Of a DNA stretch of 64,000 bases, positions 38,222 to 48,244 are shown piece after piece (positions within the stretch are counted from its first letter, which is position 1; every line of letters starts with the position of its first letter). The notes under the pieces are model-generated. The model ran no database searches. It saw only the letters and a program-made list of their open reading frames with translations, and was not told the DNA's origin. The stretch covers positions 50,411 through 114,410 of the forward strand of contig NZ_AWFX01000042.1 of NCBI RefSeq assembly GCF_000463115.2, written 5' to 3'. Source of the stretch: Franconibacter helveticus LMG 23732 (lineage in GTDB: Bacteria > Pseudomonadota > Gammaproteobacteria > Enterobacterales > Enterobacteriaceae). Position numbers and translations under genes: made by a program.

Positions 38222-39231
38222 CAATGATAACCCTCCCCGTGCTGTACTTTGCCCCGGAACACGTAGTAGCTCCAGAAGGTGTACATCAGAATAACCGGCA
38301 GGATAAGCAGGGCGCCCACCAGCATAAAGCCCTGGCTCGCAGGCGGCGCGGCGGCCTGCCAGAGGGTAATGTCAGGGGGAATAATGTGCGGCCAGATGCT
38401 GATGCCAAGCCCGCTGAACCCTAAGAAAATCAGCCCGAGCGTCAGCACAAACGGCAGCGTGTGGCTTGCCGGGTCAGCCAGCTTGCGCCACAGGCCCAGG
38501 CTGAACAGCACCACCAGCACCGGCACCGGCAGCAGGAAATAAAGATTCGGCAGCGTGAACCAGCGCTCCGCCACGGCGGAATGCGCAAGCGGCGTCCAGG
38601 CGCTGATAATCGCCATTACCACCAGCAGCGCCACCAGCAACGACTTCGCCACGCTGCGCATGCGGCTTAGCAGCGGATCTTCGCTCTTCATCACCAGCCA
38701 GCTTGCGCCCAGCAGCGCATAGGCCACCACCAGCCCGAACCCGCAGAACAGGTTAAAGGGAGTCAGCCAGTCCAGCGCCGAGCCGCTGAAACGACGGCCC
38801 GTTACAGAAAAGCCGTTCAGCACTGCGCCGACCACGATACCCTGGCAAAAGGTGGCGAGCAGGGAGCCGAAAACGAAAGACTTATCCCAGAACGCACGGT
38901 GCGCGGCAACCGCTTTAAAGCGAAACTCAAAGGCTACGCCGCGGAAAATAAGGCCAATCAGCATCAGCGTGAGCGGAATAGTCAGCGCATCAATAATCAC
39001 CGCGTAGGCCAGCGGAAAGGCGCCGAACAGCCCTGCGCCTCCCAGCACCAGCCAGGTTTCGTTGCCGTCCCACACCGGCGCAACGGTGTTTACCATAACG
39101 TCGCGGTCATGCGGATCGCGCACGAACGGGAAGAGAATGCCGATACCGAGATCGAACCCGTCCATCACGATGTACATCAGCGTGGCGAAGACAATTATTA
39201 CAAACCAGATTAAAGAGAGATCGATACCCAT
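38221..39231 (-). CDS. cioB: Cytochrome bd-type quinol oxidase subunit II (CioB/CydB)
   Basis: A 336-residue membrane subunit with about eight helices: MGIDLSLIWFVIIVFATLMY, then MDGFDLGIGILFP, RDVMVNTVAPVWDGNETWLVLGGAGLFGAFPLAYA and FEFRFKAV, all CydB signatures. Together with subunit I it forms a quinol oxidase that reduces O2 to water. It starts within the stop of subunit I (TAATG) and is followed by the overlapping DUF2474 gene, so three proteins are made from one coupled message. Confidence 0.93.
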   Translation of the reverse strand: MGIDLSLIWFVIIVFATLMYIVMDGFDLGIGILFPFVRDPHDRDVMVNTVAPVWDGNETWLVLGGAGLFGAFPLAYAVIIDALTIPLTLMLIGLIFRGVAFEFRFKAVAAHRAFWDKSFVFGSLLATFCQGIVVGAVLNGFSVTGRRFSGSALDWLTPFNLFCGFGLVVAYALLGASWLVMKSEDPLLSRMRSVAKSLLVALLVVMAIISAWTPLAHSAVAERWFTLPNLYFLLPVPVLVVLFSLGLWRKLADPASHTLPFVLTLGLIFLGFSGLGISIWPHIIPPDITLWQAAAPPASQGFMLVGALLILPVILMYTFWSYYVFRGKVQHGEGYH

Positions 39232-40634
39232 TACGGTTTCTCCTGTTCCAGAGATTCGCCAGCCGCTGAAAGCGGACGCGCCGGGGTGCCGGTGGTTGAA
39301 GAGGGCAGATGATCCACAGGCTGCGGGCCTTTCTTAATAAGCCGCACCATGTAGTAATACCCCACGCCGAAGACGGCGGAATAGACCACGATAAACGTCA
39401 GCAGACTCAGGCTCATCTGCAAGTCGCCGTGGCCGGAAACCGCATCCCTTGTGCGCAGCAGGCCATACACCACCCAGGGCTGACGGCCCACTTCCGTCGT
39501 CACCCAGCCGGCGAGGATCGCCAGCAGACCGGCGGGGCCCATCCACAGCGCGAAGTGATGGAAAGGCCGCGAGCGGTAGAGCGTGCCTTTGTGGCGCAGC
39601 CAGAGGCTCAGCACCCCCATCAGGATCATCAACAGCCCCATCGCCACCATGATGCGAAACGACCAGAAGACAATGGTGGAGTTAGGCCGCTCATCCTTCG
39701 CAAACTCCTTCAGCGCCGGTACCTGCTGGTCCAGGCTGTGGGTCAGGATTAGACTGCCGAGCATGGGGATTTCCAGCCCATATTTCGTGCGCTCTTCTTC
39801 CATATCCGGCAGGCCGAAGAGCAGCAGCGGCGTCGCCTCGCCCGGCGGGTTCTCCCAGTGGCCTTCAATAGCGGCGATTTTGGCTGGCTGATACTTAAGC
39901 GTATTCAGACCGTGCATATCGCCAACAAAGGCCTGGATGGGCGCGACGATAAGCGCCATCCACAGCGCCATGGAAAACATCCGGCGAATCGCAGGCGTAT
40001 TGTTGCCATGTAACAGATGCCAGGCGGCGGAGGCGCCAACAAACAGCGCGCTGCTGAGAAACGCCGCTATCGACATATGCAGCAGGCGGAAAGGGAACGA
40101 AGGGTTAAATACCACGGCGAACCAGTCTACCGGCACCACCTGGCCGTTATGGATTTCGTAGCCCTGCGGCGTGTGCATCCAGCTGTTGGAGGAGAGGATC
40201 CAGAACGTCGACATCAGTGTGCCGAGCGCCACCATGCAGGTGGCAAGAAAATGAAGCCCCGGCCCCACTTTATTCCAGCCAAAGAGCATAACGCCCAGAA
40301 AGCCCGCCTCCAGGAAGAAGGCGGTGAGCACTTCATAAGTGAGCAGCGGGCCGGTAATACTGCCTGCGAACTCAGAGAAGCCGCTCCAGTTAGTACCGAA
40401 CTGATAAGCCATCACCAGCCCGGAAACGACGCCCATGCCGAAGTTAACGGCGAAAATCTTCACCCAGAAATGGTAAAGCGACCGCCACACGGGGTTTTTG
40501 GTTTTGAGCCATAAGCCTTCCAGCACCGCCAGGTAACTGGCAAGCCCGATGGTAATGGCGGGAAAAATGATATGGAAAGAGACAGTAAAGGCGAACTGAA
40601 TCCTTGCCAGGATAAAAGCGTCTAGACCAAACAT
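39231..40634 (-). CDS. cioA: Cytochrome bd-type quinol oxidase subunit I, short Q-loop (CioA)
   Basis: A 467-residue heme-bearing subunit. I start at ATG 40634 (MFGLDAFILARIQFAFTVSFH); the open frame to 40667 is not family-like. Conserved features are His21, the RLLHMSIAAFL region with the second heme His, GMHGLNTLKYQPAKIAA, and GWVTTEVGRQPWVVYGLLRT. The Q-loop is short, so the protein is about 50 residues shorter than E. coli CydA, as in the cyanide-insensitive CioA group. Such oxidases tolerate cyanide and sulfide and do not pump protons. It is divergent from ydcR across about 200 bases. Confidence 0.9.
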   Translation of the reverse strand: MFGLDAFILARIQFAFTVSFHIIFPAITIGLASYLAVLEGLWLKTKNPVWRSLYHFWVKIFAVNFGMGVVSGLVMAYQFGTNWSGFSEFAGSITGPLLTYEVLTAFFLEAGFLGVMLFGWNKVGPGLHFLATCMVALGTLMSTFWILSSNSWMHTPQGYEIHNGQVVPVDWFAVVFNPSFPFRLLHMSIAAFLSSALFVGASAAWHLLHGNNTPAIRRMFSMALWMALIVAPIQAFVGDMHGLNTLKYQPAKIAAIEGHWENPPGEATPLLLFGLPDMEEERTKYGLEIPMLGSLILTHSLDQQVPALKEFAKDERPNSTIVFWSFRIMVAMGLLMILMGVLSLWLRHKGTLYRSRPFHHFALWMGPAGLLAILAGWVTTEVGRQPWVVYGLLRTRDAVSGHGDLQMSLSLLTFIVVYSAVFGVGYYYMVRLIKKGPQPVDHLPSSTTGTPARPLSAAGESLEQEKP

Positions 40635-40837
40635 GCAAACCTCATGACATAACGTTGTCTGCGACAAAGAGTACTCGGGCGCGGCTGAAACTTGCAGAAA
40701 CAGAATGGCGCTATTTGACTATAACAGTTAATTAAAAAGTTGCGATTTTACGCAGCTGATCTAACCAAGCGGCAGGCGATTGCTTTATACTCGTTAACTC
40801 TTTGTTAAAACAGGCTCCCGTCGCAGGGAGGGCAAGC

Positions 40838-42268
40838 ATGAAAAAGTACCAACGGCTGGTGCAGCAGATAATCGACCAGATTGCGCTTGGCGTCTGGCAT
40901 CCGGGCGACAGGCTGCCCTCGCTGCGCGAGCAGGTCGCCAGCAGCGGCATGAGCCTGATGACGGTAAGCCATGCCTATCAGATGCTGGAAAGCCAGGGGG
41001 TCATCGTCGCCCGTCCGCAGTCGGGCTACTACGTGGCGCCGCAGCCGCAGGCCCGTACGCCCCAGCCGCCCGAGCAGATCCGCCGCGACGAGCAAGTTGA
41101 TATCAATACCTATATTTTCGAGGTGTTGCAGGCGAGTACGGATGCCTCGGTGGTGCCGTTTGGCTCTGCTTTCCCGGACCCGCGCCTTTTCCCGCTCGCG
41201 CAGCTTAACCGCTCGCTGTCCAACGTCAGTAAATACGCTAACGCCATGAGCGTGATTGAAAACCTGCCGCCGGGCAACGAAGCGCTGCGTCACGCCATCG
41301 CCCGCCGTTATGCCCAGCAGGGGGTTAACGTCTCGCCAGAGGAGATAGTGATCACCGCCGGCGCGCTCGAAGCGCTTAACCTGAGCCTGCAAGCCGTGAC
41401 GGAGCCGGGCGACTGGGTGATTGTGGAAAACCCCTGCTTTTATGGCGCGTTGCAGGCGCTGGAGCGGCTGCGCCTGAAGGCGCTGTCGGTGGCGACCGAC
41501 GCCGAAGAGGGCATCGATCTCGACGCGCTCGCCCAGGCGCTGCAAGACTACCCGGTGAAAGCGTGCTGGCTGATGACCAACGCGCAAAATCCGCTGGGCT
41601 TTACCTTAAGCCCGGAGAAAAAGGCGCGGCTGGTGGCGCTGCTTTCACAGCATAACGTCACGCTGATTGAGGATGACGTTTACAGCGAGCTTTACTACGG
41701 GCGCGACAAACCCTTGCCGGCGCGCGCCTGGGATGAGAAAGGCATCACGCTGCACTGTTCCTCTTTTTCAAAATGTCTGGTGGCGGGGTTTCGTATTGGT
41801 TGGGTGGCGGCAGGCCGCCACGCGCGGCGTATTCAGCAGTTACAGCTGATGAGCACGCTTTCAACCAGTTCGCCGATGCAAATGGCGCTGGTGGATTACC
41901 TGGCGACTCGCCGCTATGACGCCCATTTGCGTCGCCTGCGCCGCCAGCTTGCCGAGCGTAAGCAGCAGGCCTGGCAGGCGCTGCGCCGCCATCTTCCCGC
42001 CGGGGTGCGCATTCACCGCAGCGAAAGCGGCTACTTTTTATGGATTGAATTGCCCGCCGGGCTGGATGCGGGGGCGCTTGGCGAGCAGGCGTTGCGCCAG
42101 CAGATAAGCATCGCGCCAGGGCGCATGTTCTCTACCAGCGACGCCTGGCATAATTTCTTTCGCTTCAACGCCTCCTGGGAATGGGGAGAGCGGGAAGAGC
42201 AGGCGGTTATCCGCCTTGCCGACCTTATTCGTCGCGCGTTAGCCGCCCCTGCGTCGCTCAGCGCCTGA
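40838..42268 (+). CDS. ydcR: YdcR, GntR/MocR-type regulator with aminotransferase domain
   Basis: A 476-residue MocR-family regulator. The start at 40838 (MKKYQRLVQQIIDQIALG) matches E. coli YdcR; an in-frame ATG at 40802 adds 12 atypical residues. A GntR winged helix (GDRLPSLREQVASSGMSLMTVSHAYQMLE, residues about 22-50) is joined to a fold-type I aminotransferase-like domain with the PLP lysine in HCSSFSKCLVAGFRIGW. MocR regulators use PLP to sense amino-acid or amine metabolites. It lies directly upstream of ydcSTUV-patD on the same strand and is the likely regulator. Its own terminator (42285) separates the messages. Confidence 0.94.
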   Translation: MKKYQRLVQQIIDQIALGVWHPGDRLPSLREQVASSGMSLMTVSHAYQMLESQGVIVARPQSGYYVAPQPQARTPQPPEQIRRDEQVDINTYIFEVLQASTDASVVPFGSAFPDPRLFPLAQLNRSLSNVSKYANAMSVIENLPPGNEALRHAIARRYAQQGVNVSPEEIVITAGALEALNLSLQAVTEPGDWVIVENPCFYGALQALERLRLKALSVATDAEEGIDLDALAQALQDYPVKACWLMTNAQNPLGFTLSPEKKARLVALLSQHNVTLIEDDVYSELYYGRDKPLPARAWDEKGITLHCSSFSKCLVAGFRIGWVAAGRHARRIQQLQLMSTLSTSSPMQMALVDYLATRRYDAHLRRLRRQLAERKQQAWQALRRHLPAGVRIHRSESGYFLWIELPAGLDAGALGEQALRQQISIAPGRMFSTSDAWHNFFRFNASWEWGEREEQAVIRLADLIRRALAAPASLSA

Positions 42269-42665
42269 TGGTTTTAATTGGCTTGCCCGGCGGGTTATAT
42301 ACTTTTTACCGCCGGGCTTTCTCATTTAAAGAATAAGTTATTCGCACGGTGGAAATAATAAAAAAATAAAACAAACTGCCGTTTTATCTATTTCACGCAA
42401 ACAACTTATCATTCCGGTCATAGGGAATTCTGATACTTTTCTCTTCGCGCTTCACAAAGCTAACCTACTGTCTACACTATGAAAAAGCGCGCAATTAATT
42501 CTGCAACTTTCTTCGCAGAGTACAAAGAGTGCGCGGCTTGTCACAACCTTAACAAAATCTTTACATGCGGCGGGAGAATTCTCTTCGCTACGTATATGGT
42601 TATTTCGGGAGATATTTTTACGGCAAGGCGGCCGGCTAATTAATTCAGACAGGAGTAAAAGAATC
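42269..42665. other. Intergenic region ydcR-ydcS
   Basis: About 400 bases holding the ydcR terminator and an AT-rich stretch (42320-42640) that should contain the ydcS promoter and operator. In E. coli ydcS belongs to the sigma-S regulon; I cannot identify a definite -10 here. No gene seen. Confidence 0.6.
42285..42321 (+). terminator. Terminator of ydcR
   Basis: GCCCGGCGG (42285-42293) pairs with CCGCCGGGC (42309-42317) around a 15-base loop, followed by TTTCT. Confidence 0.75.
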
Positions 42666-43811
42666 ATGAGCAAATCTTTCGCGCTTAGCGCGCTCTCTGC
42701 GCTGTGCCTGACCGTGCTTACCGCCCAGGCTGCTGAACCTCCCAAAGCCATTGGCGAAGGCGAAGGCCGCCTCGATATCATCGCCTGGCCTGGTTATATC
42801 GAAAACGGGCAAACCGATAAAAACTACGACTGGGTCAGCGGTTTTGAAAAAGAGACCGGCTGCGAGGTTAATGTAAAAACCGCCGCCACCTCCGATGAAA
42901 TGGTCAGCCTGATGGCGAAAGGGGGCTATGACCTGGTGACCGCCTCCGGCGACGCCTCGCTGCGCCTGATTATGGGCAAACGCGTGCAGCCCATTAACAC
43001 CGCGCTTATCCCGAACTGGAAAAATGTCGATCCGCGGCTGGTTAAAGGCGACTGGTTTAACGCAGGCGGCAAAGTGTACGGCACGCCCTATCAGTGGGGG
43101 CCAAACCTGCTGATGTACAACACCAAAACGTTCCCGCAGGCGCCGGACAGCTGGGCGGTGATTTTCGAGAAGCAAAACCTGCCGGACGGCAAAACCAACC
43201 AGGGGCGCGTGCAGGCCTATGACGGGCCTATCTATATCGCCGACGCCGCGCTCTATCTGAAAGCGAAACAGCCCGATTTAGGCATTACCGACCCGTATCA
43301 GCTTACCGAGGCGCAATACAACGCGGTGCTGAAAGTGTTGCGCGACCAGCATCAGCTCATCCACCGCTACTGGCACGACACCACAGTGCAAATGAGCGAT
43401 TTTAAAAACGAAGGGGTGGTGGCCTCCAGCGCCTGGCCTTACCAGGCGAACGCGCTGAAAAACGAAGGCCAGCCCATCGCCACCGTCTTTCCGAAAGAGG
43501 GCGTAACGGGCTGGGCGGATACCACCATGCTGCACGCCGAAGCCAAACACCCTAACTGCGCTTACAAATGGATGAACTGGTCGCTCACGCCGAAAGTGCA
43601 GGGCGACGTTGCCGCCTGGTTTGGTTCGTTGCCTGCCGTGGTGGAAGGCTGCAAAGCGAGCGCCTTGCTGGGCGATAAAGGTTGCGAGACCAACGGCATG
43701 GGATTCTTCGACAAAATTGTCTTCTGGAAAACGCCGGTCGCCCAGGGCGGGAAGTTCGTTCCCTACAGCCGCTGGACGCAGGATTACATCGCCATTATGG
43801 GCGGCCGTTAA
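42666..43811 (+). CDS. ydcS: YdcS, periplasmic polyamine-type ABC binding protein
   Basis: A 381-residue exported solute-binding protein, the same length as E. coli YdcS. Signal peptide about residues 1-21 (LTAQAAEPP). The PotD/PotF-like mature fold shows RLDIIAWPGYIENGQTD, FEKETGCEVNVKTAATSDEMV, GTPYQWGPNLLMYN, and WSLTPKVQGDVAAWFGSLPAV. YdcSTUV is associated with putrescine uptake in E. coli, and YdcS has also been reported as a polyhydroxybutyrate synthase. First gene of ydcSTUV-patD; ydcT follows after 16 bases. Confidence 0.95.
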   Translation: MSKSFALSALSALCLTVLTAQAAEPPKAIGEGEGRLDIIAWPGYIENGQTDKNYDWVSGFEKETGCEVNVKTAATSDEMVSLMAKGGYDLVTASGDASLRLIMGKRVQPINTALIPNWKNVDPRLVKGDWFNAGGKVYGTPYQWGPNLLMYNTKTFPQAPDSWAVIFEKQNLPDGKTNQGRVQAYDGPIYIADAALYLKAKQPDLGITDPYQLTEAQYNAVLKVLRDQHQLIHRYWHDTTVQMSDFKNEGVVASSAWPYQANALKNEGQPIATVFPKEGVTGWADTTMLHAEAKHPNCAYKWMNWSLTPKVQGDVAAWFGSLPAVVEGCKASALLGDKGCETNGMGFFDKIVFWKTPVAQGGKFVPYSRWTQDYIAIMGGR

Positions 43812-43827
43812 CGCCCGGGAGTTTTTT

Positions 43828-44841
43828 ATGTCGTATGCAGTCGAGTTTGAAAATGTCTCCCGGCTCTATGGCGACGTTCGCGCAGTGGACAATGTGACCA
43901 TCCGGATAAATGACGGCGAGTTTTTCTCTATGCTGGGGCCTTCCGGCTCCGGCAAAACCACCTGCCTGCGTCTTATTGCCGGCTTTGAGCAGCTCTCTTC
44001 CGGGGCTATTCGCATCTTTGGCCGCGAGGCGAGCGAACTGCCGCCCTGGGAGCGCGACGTCAACACCGTGTTTCAGGACTACGCGCTCTTTCCGCATATG
44101 TCGGTGCTGGAAAATGTCGCCTACGGGCTGATGGTGAAAGGCGTGGCGAAGAAAGCGCGGCTCGCCCGGGCGCAGGAGGCGCTGGAGCGCGTCGCGCTGG
44201 GTTTTACCCACGCCCGCAAACCGTCGCAGCTCTCCGGCGGCCAGCGCCAGCGCGTCGCCATCGCCCGGGCGCTGGTGAACCAGCCGCGGGTGCTGCTGCT
44301 GGATGAGCCCCTCGGCGCGCTCGATCTCAAGCTTCGTGAACAGATGCAGGTAGAGCTTAAAAAGTTGCAGCGTGACCTGGGCATCACTTTTATCTTCGTC
44401 ACTCACGATCAGGGCGAAGCGCTGTCGATGTCCGACCGCGTGGCAGTCTTTAATAATGGCCGTATAGAGCAGGTCGATTCTCCCCGCGAGCTTTATATGC
44501 GTCCGCGCACGCCGTTCGTGGCGGGCTTCGTCGGCACGGCCAACGTGCTGGATGACGCACTGGCGCAGCGGTTGTGCGGCGCGCCGGGGGCGTTTTCATT
44601 GCGCCCTGAGCATATCCGGCTTAATGAAGCGGGCGATATTCAGGTCGCTGGCACCGTGCAGGAGATCCAGTACCAGGGTGCCGCCACGCGCCTTGAGCTG
44701 CGCCTCGCGGGCGGCGAAAAGCTGCTGGTAAGCCAGGCGAACCTGCACAGCGCGCTGGCTGGCGGCGACTTTCGCATTGGACAGCAGGTCACCGCGTCCT
44801 GGGCGCGAGAGGCGATGATCCCGCTGCGCGGGGAGGGGTAA
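43828..44841 (+). CDS. ydcT: YdcT, ATPase of polyamine-type ABC transporter
   Basis: A 337-residue PotA-like ATPase. The ATG at 43828 follows CGGGAG and gives the E. coli length; the open frame back to 43609 runs inside ydcS and is spurious. Walker A is GPSGSGKT (residues 37-44), signature LSGGQRQR, Walker B VLLLDEPL, and the switch His lies in VTHDQGEA. The C-terminal TOBE domain (FSLRPEHIRLNE) is typical of the PotA/MalK group. Powers uptake through YdcU and YdcV. Confidence 0.96.
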   Translation: MSYAVEFENVSRLYGDVRAVDNVTIRINDGEFFSMLGPSGSGKTTCLRLIAGFEQLSSGAIRIFGREASELPPWERDVNTVFQDYALFPHMSVLENVAYGLMVKGVAKKARLARAQEALERVALGFTHARKPSQLSGGQRQRVAIARALVNQPRVLLLDEPLGALDLKLREQMQVELKKLQRDLGITFIFVTHDQGEALSMSDRVAVFNNGRIEQVDSPRELYMRPRTPFVAGFVGTANVLDDALAQRLCGAPGAFSLRPEHIRLNEAGDIQVAGTVQEIQYQGAATRLELRLAGGEKLLVSQANLHSALAGGDFRIGQQVTASWAREAMIPLRGEG

Positions 44842-44842
44842 G

Positions 44843-45787
44843 ATGGAGATGACCGTCATGCCTGCTTCCTCGCGTGAAGGATTTCTGCGCCGCATTACCA
44901 CGCTGCTCTGGCAGCGCCCGACGCTGTGGCTCTTTTTACTGCTGCTGCCGCCGCTGCTCTGGTTCGGCATTATCTATCTGGGTTCGCTGCTCACGCTGTT
45001 GTGGCAGGGGTTTTATACCTTTGACGACTTCACCATGTCGGTGACGCCAGACCTGACGCTTGCCAATCTGCGCGCCCTGTTTATCCCTGCCAATTACGAC
45101 ATCATCCTGCGAACGCTGACGATGGCGATAGCCGTGACCCTGGCCTGCGCGGTTCTGGCTTTCCCGATGGCTTACTACATGGCGCGTTACACCAGCGGCA
45201 AGATGAAAGCCTTCTTTTACATCGCCGTCATGTTGCCGATGTGGGCAAGCTATATCGTTAAAGCCTACGCCTGGACGTTATTGCTGGCGCGGGACGGCGT
45301 GGCGCAGTGGTTCTTGCAGCATCTGGGGCTTGAGGGGCTGCTGAACGCGCTGCTCGGCGTGCCCGGCATTGGCGGCAACACGCTTTCCACCTCGGGGCTG
45401 GGCCGCTTCCTGGTCTTCGTCTATATCTGGCTGCCGTTTATGATCCTGCCTGTTCAGGCGTCGCTTGAGCGGTTGCCGCCTTCGCTGTTGCAGGCGTCGG
45501 CAGACCTGGGGGCGCGCCCTTCGCAAACCTTTCGGCACGTTATTCTGCCGCTCGCCATTCCGGGCGTGGCGGCGGGGTCTATCTTTACGTTCTCGCTCAC
45601 GCTTGGCGATTTTATCGTGCCGCAGCTCGTTGGGCCGCCGGGCTTTTTCATCGGCAACATGGTCTATTCCCAGCAGGGGGCGATTGGCAATATGCCGATG
45701 GCGGCGGCCTTTACGCTTGTGCCGATCGTGTTAATTGCGGTTTATCTGGCGTTCGTGAAGCGCCTGGGGGCTTTCGATGCACTCTGA
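44843..45787 (+). CDS. ydcU: YdcU, inner-membrane permease of polyamine-type ABC transporter
   Basis: A 314-residue permease with six or more membrane helices, homologous to PotB/PotH. It starts one base after the ydcT stop. The cytoplasmic EAA-type coupling loop is [20 protein letters not shown]. Strong similarity to E. coli YdcU through [20 protein letters not shown] and [19 protein letters not shown]. It pairs with YdcV, whose gene begins inside its 3' end (11-base overlap). Confidence 0.95.
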   Translation: MEMTVMPASSREGFLRRITTLLWQRPTLWLFLLLLPPLLWFGIIYLGSLLTLLWQGFYTFDDFTMSVTPDLTLANLRALFIPANYDIILRTLTMAIAVTLACAVLAFPMAYYMARYTSGKMKAFFYIAVMLPMWASYIVKAYAWTLLLARDGVAQWFLQHLGLEGLLNALLGVPGIGGNTLSTSGLGRFLVFVYIWLPFMILPVQASLERLPPSLLQASADLGARPSQTFRHVILPLAIPGVAAGSIFTFSLTLGDFIVPQLVGPPGFFIGNMVYSQQGAIGNMPMAAAFTLVPIVLIAVYLAFVKRLGAFDAL

Positions 45788-46583
45788 ACGCGCGCCGCTC
45801 TTGCTAAGGATCGCCGCCTGGGGCGGGGTTATCTTCCTGCATTTTCCGCTGCTGGTGATCGCCCTTTACGCCTTCAACACGGAAGACGCGGCTTTCAGCT
45901 TTCCGCCCAAGGGTTTTACCCTGCACTGGTTCAGCGTGGCGGCAGGAAGGTCAGATATTCTTGATGCCGTGATGCTCTCGGTGAAAGTAGCGGCGCTTGC
46001 CACCGCGCTTGCGCTCGTGCTCGGCACGCTTGCCGCCGCTGCGCTCTGGCGGCGGGAGTTTTTCGGCAAAGACGCCATCTCGCTGCTGCTGCTTTTGCCC
46101 GTCGCTCTGCCAGGAATTATTACCGGCATCGCGCTGTTGACCGCGTTTAAAACGCTAAACTTTGAACCAGGGTTCCTGACGATTGTGGTCGGTCACGCCA
46201 CCTTCTGTGTGGTTGTGGTGTTCAATAACGTCATCGCGCGCTTTCGCCGGACGTCATACAGCCTGGTTGAAGCTTCGATGGATCTCGGGGCCGACAGCTG
46301 GCAAACCTTCCGGCATATCATTCTGCCGAACCTGGGCACGGCCCTGCTGGCGGGCGGCATGCTCGCCTTCGCGCTGTCGTTCGACGAGATTATCGTCACC
46401 ACGTTTACCGCCGGGCATGAGCGCACGCTGCCGCTCTGGTTACTCAACCAGCTTGGCCGTCCCCGCGATGCGCCGGTCACAAACGTGGTGGCTTTGCTGG
46501 TGATGGTGGTGACGATGATCCCCATTTTAGGGGCCTGGTGGCTGACCCGCGAAGGCGACATGGTCGCCGGCGGCGGTAAATAA
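45777..46583 (+). CDS. ydcV: YdcV, inner-membrane permease of polyamine-type ABC transporter
   Basis: A 268-residue permease of the PotC/PotI type with six membrane helices. The coupling loop is [20 protein letters not shown], followed by [14 protein letters not shown], a strong PotC-group marker. Its start lies 11 bases inside ydcU, indicating translational coupling. patD follows after 23 bases. Confidence 0.95.
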   Translation: MHSERAPLLLRIAAWGGVIFLHFPLLVIALYAFNTEDAAFSFPPKGFTLHWFSVAAGRSDILDAVMLSVKVAALATALALVLGTLAAAALWRREFFGKDAISLLLLLPVALPGIITGIALLTAFKTLNFEPGFLTIVVGHATFCVVVVFNNVIARFRRTSYSLVEASMDLGADSWQTFRHIILPNLGTALLAGGMLAFALSFDEIIVTTFTAGHERTLPLWLLNQLGRPRDAPVTNVVALLVMVVTMIPILGAWWLTREGDMVAGGGK

Positions 46584-46606
46584 CTTTTCGTTCAAAGGAA
46601 AACGCT

Positions 46607-48031
46607 ATGCAGAATCAACTATTGATTAACGGAACACTCCTGAGCGGCGAAGGGGAAAAGCTGCCCGTTTACAACCCGGCGACGGGAGAAGTGCTGCTCG
46701 ACATCGCTGAGGCCACGGCTGAACAGGTGGATGCGGCAGTCAACGCCGCCGACGCCGCCTTTGCGCAGTGGGGGCAGACGACGCCGAAAGAGCGCGCGGA
46801 GGCGCTGCTGAAAATCGCCGACGTCATTGAGCGCAACGCCGACGAATTCGCGAAGCTTGAATCGCAAAACTGCGGTAAACCGCTGCACTGCGTCATCAAC
46901 GACGAAATTCCGGCGGTAGTGGATGTGTTTCGCTTCTTCGCAGGCGCCGCGCGCTGCCTGAGCGGACTGGCTGCCGGCGAATACCTGAGCGGCCATACCT
47001 CGATGATCCGCCGCGATCCGGTGGGGGTTGTCGCATCCATCGCGCCCTGGAACTATCCGCTGATGATGGCGGCGTGGAAGCTTGCGCCCGCGCTGGCGGC
47101 AGGTAACTGCGTGGTGATGAAGCCTTCGGAAATTACGCCGCTCACGGCGTTGAAGCTTGCGGAGCTTGTGAAAGATATCCTGCCGGCAGGCGTGCTGAAC
47201 GTGCTGTTCGGCCGCGGCCAGACGGTAGGCGACCCGCTCACGGGCCATGAGAAAGTGCGCATGGTTTCGCTTACCGGTTCTGTCGCCACCGGCGAGCACA
47301 TTATCAGCCGCACCGCCTCGTCGATTAAGCGCACTCATATGGAGCTTGGCGGCAAAGCGCCGGTGCTGGTGTTTGATGATGCCGATATCGATGCAGTGGT
47401 GGAAGGCATCCGCACGTTTGGTTTTTATAACGCCGGGCAGGATTGCACCGCCGCCTGTCGCGTCTATGCGCAAAAAGGCATTTACGAGCAGCTGGTGGAA
47501 AAACTGGGCGCGGCGGTGGCAAGCATAAAGCAGGGCGCGCCGGAAGATGAAACGACCGAGCTGGGGCCGCTCAGCTCGCTCGCGCACCTTGAGCGCGTGA
47601 GCAAGGCGGTCAACGACGCCAAAGCCTTGCCGCACGTGAAGGTGGTGACGGGCGGCGAAAAGCTGGACGGCCCAGGTTATTTCTTCAAGCCGACGGTCAT
47701 CGCCGGGGCGAAACAGCAAGACGCCATTGTGCAGCGTGAAGTATTCGGCCCGGTGGTGAGCGTCACGCCGTTTGATGACGAAGCGCAGGCGCTCGCCTGG
47801 GCTAACGATTCGCAATATGGCCTGGCGTCGTCCGTCTGGACTCAGGATGTGGGCCGCGCCCACCGCTTAAGCGCGCGTCTGCAATACGGCTGCACCTGGG
47901 TGAACACGCACTTTATGCTGGTCAGCGAAATGCCCCACGGCGGGCAGAAACACTCCGGCTACGGCAAAGATATGTCGATTTACGGGCTGGAAGATTACAC
48001 CGTGGTGCGCCATGTGATGATAAAACACTAA
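46607..48031 (+). CDS. patD: Gamma-aminobutyraldehyde dehydrogenase PatD
   Basis: A 474-residue NAD-dependent aldehyde dehydrogenase, the same length as E. coli PatD (YdcW), which oxidises 4-aminobutyraldehyde to GABA. Seen: [21 protein letters not shown] with the NAD-binding [24 protein letters not shown], the general base Glu in [17 protein letters not shown], and the catalytic Cys in [11 protein letters not shown]. The aminoaldehyde arises from putrescine by transamination or from spermidine by dehydrogenation; a spermidine-dehydrogenase-like gene lies 2.5 kb downstream. Last gene of the ydcS operon, preceded by AAAGGAAA and closed by the hairpin at 48052. Confidence 0.96.
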   Translation: MQNQLLINGTLLSGEGEKLPVYNPATGEVLLDIAEATAEQVDAAVNAADAAFAQWGQTTPKERAEALLKIADVIERNADEFAKLESQNCGKPLHCVINDEIPAVVDVFRFFAGAARCLSGLAAGEYLSGHTSMIRRDPVGVVASIAPWNYPLMMAAWKLAPALAAGNCVVMKPSEITPLTALKLAELVKDILPAGVLNVLFGRGQTVGDPLTGHEKVRMVSLTGSVATGEHIISRTASSIKRTHMELGGKAPVLVFDDADIDAVVEGIRTFGFYNAGQDCTAACRVYAQKGIYEQLVEKLGAAVASIKQGAPEDETTELGPLSSLAHLERVSKAVNDAKALPHVKVVTGGEKLDGPGYFFKPTVIAGAKQQDAIVQREVFGPVVSVTPFDDEAQALAWANDSQYGLASSVWTQDVGRAHRLSARLQYGCTWVNTHFMLVSEMPHGGQKHSGYGKDMSIYGLEDYTVVRHVMIKH

Positions 48032-48051
48032 CGCTGCGGTGTGATTAATCA

Positions 48052-48101
48052 TCGCTTACGCTGCGCTTTGAAGCCCTTGCGCGCGGCGTAAGCGAATTTT
48101 T
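48052..48101 (+). terminator. Terminator of ydcSTUV-patD
   Basis: TCGCTTACGC (48052-48061) pairs with GCGTAAGCGA (48086-48095) around a 24-base loop with its own GCGC pairing; ATTTTTAT follows. Confidence 0.75.
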
Positions 48102-48244
48102 ATCTGCTGAAAAACAGCGCTCATCGGCTTTGTGAGATCTTTCGCTGTTTATTGAAATTCCTTACGGACTGCCTGTTATTTTCAACGCATATTTTATAAT
48201 TTAGCTGTGAAAAAACGCGCTGTTTAATATCCTCCGGAGGCTTC

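Noticed and set aside
43609..43827. 73-codon N-terminal extension of ydcT inside ydcS
   Set aside because: It overlaps the conserved 3' end of ydcS in another frame; the ATG at 43828 has a ribosome-binding site and gives the family length.
46619..47863. 414-codon minus-strand frame opposite patD
   Set aside because: Antisense shadow; patD is unambiguous on the plus strand.
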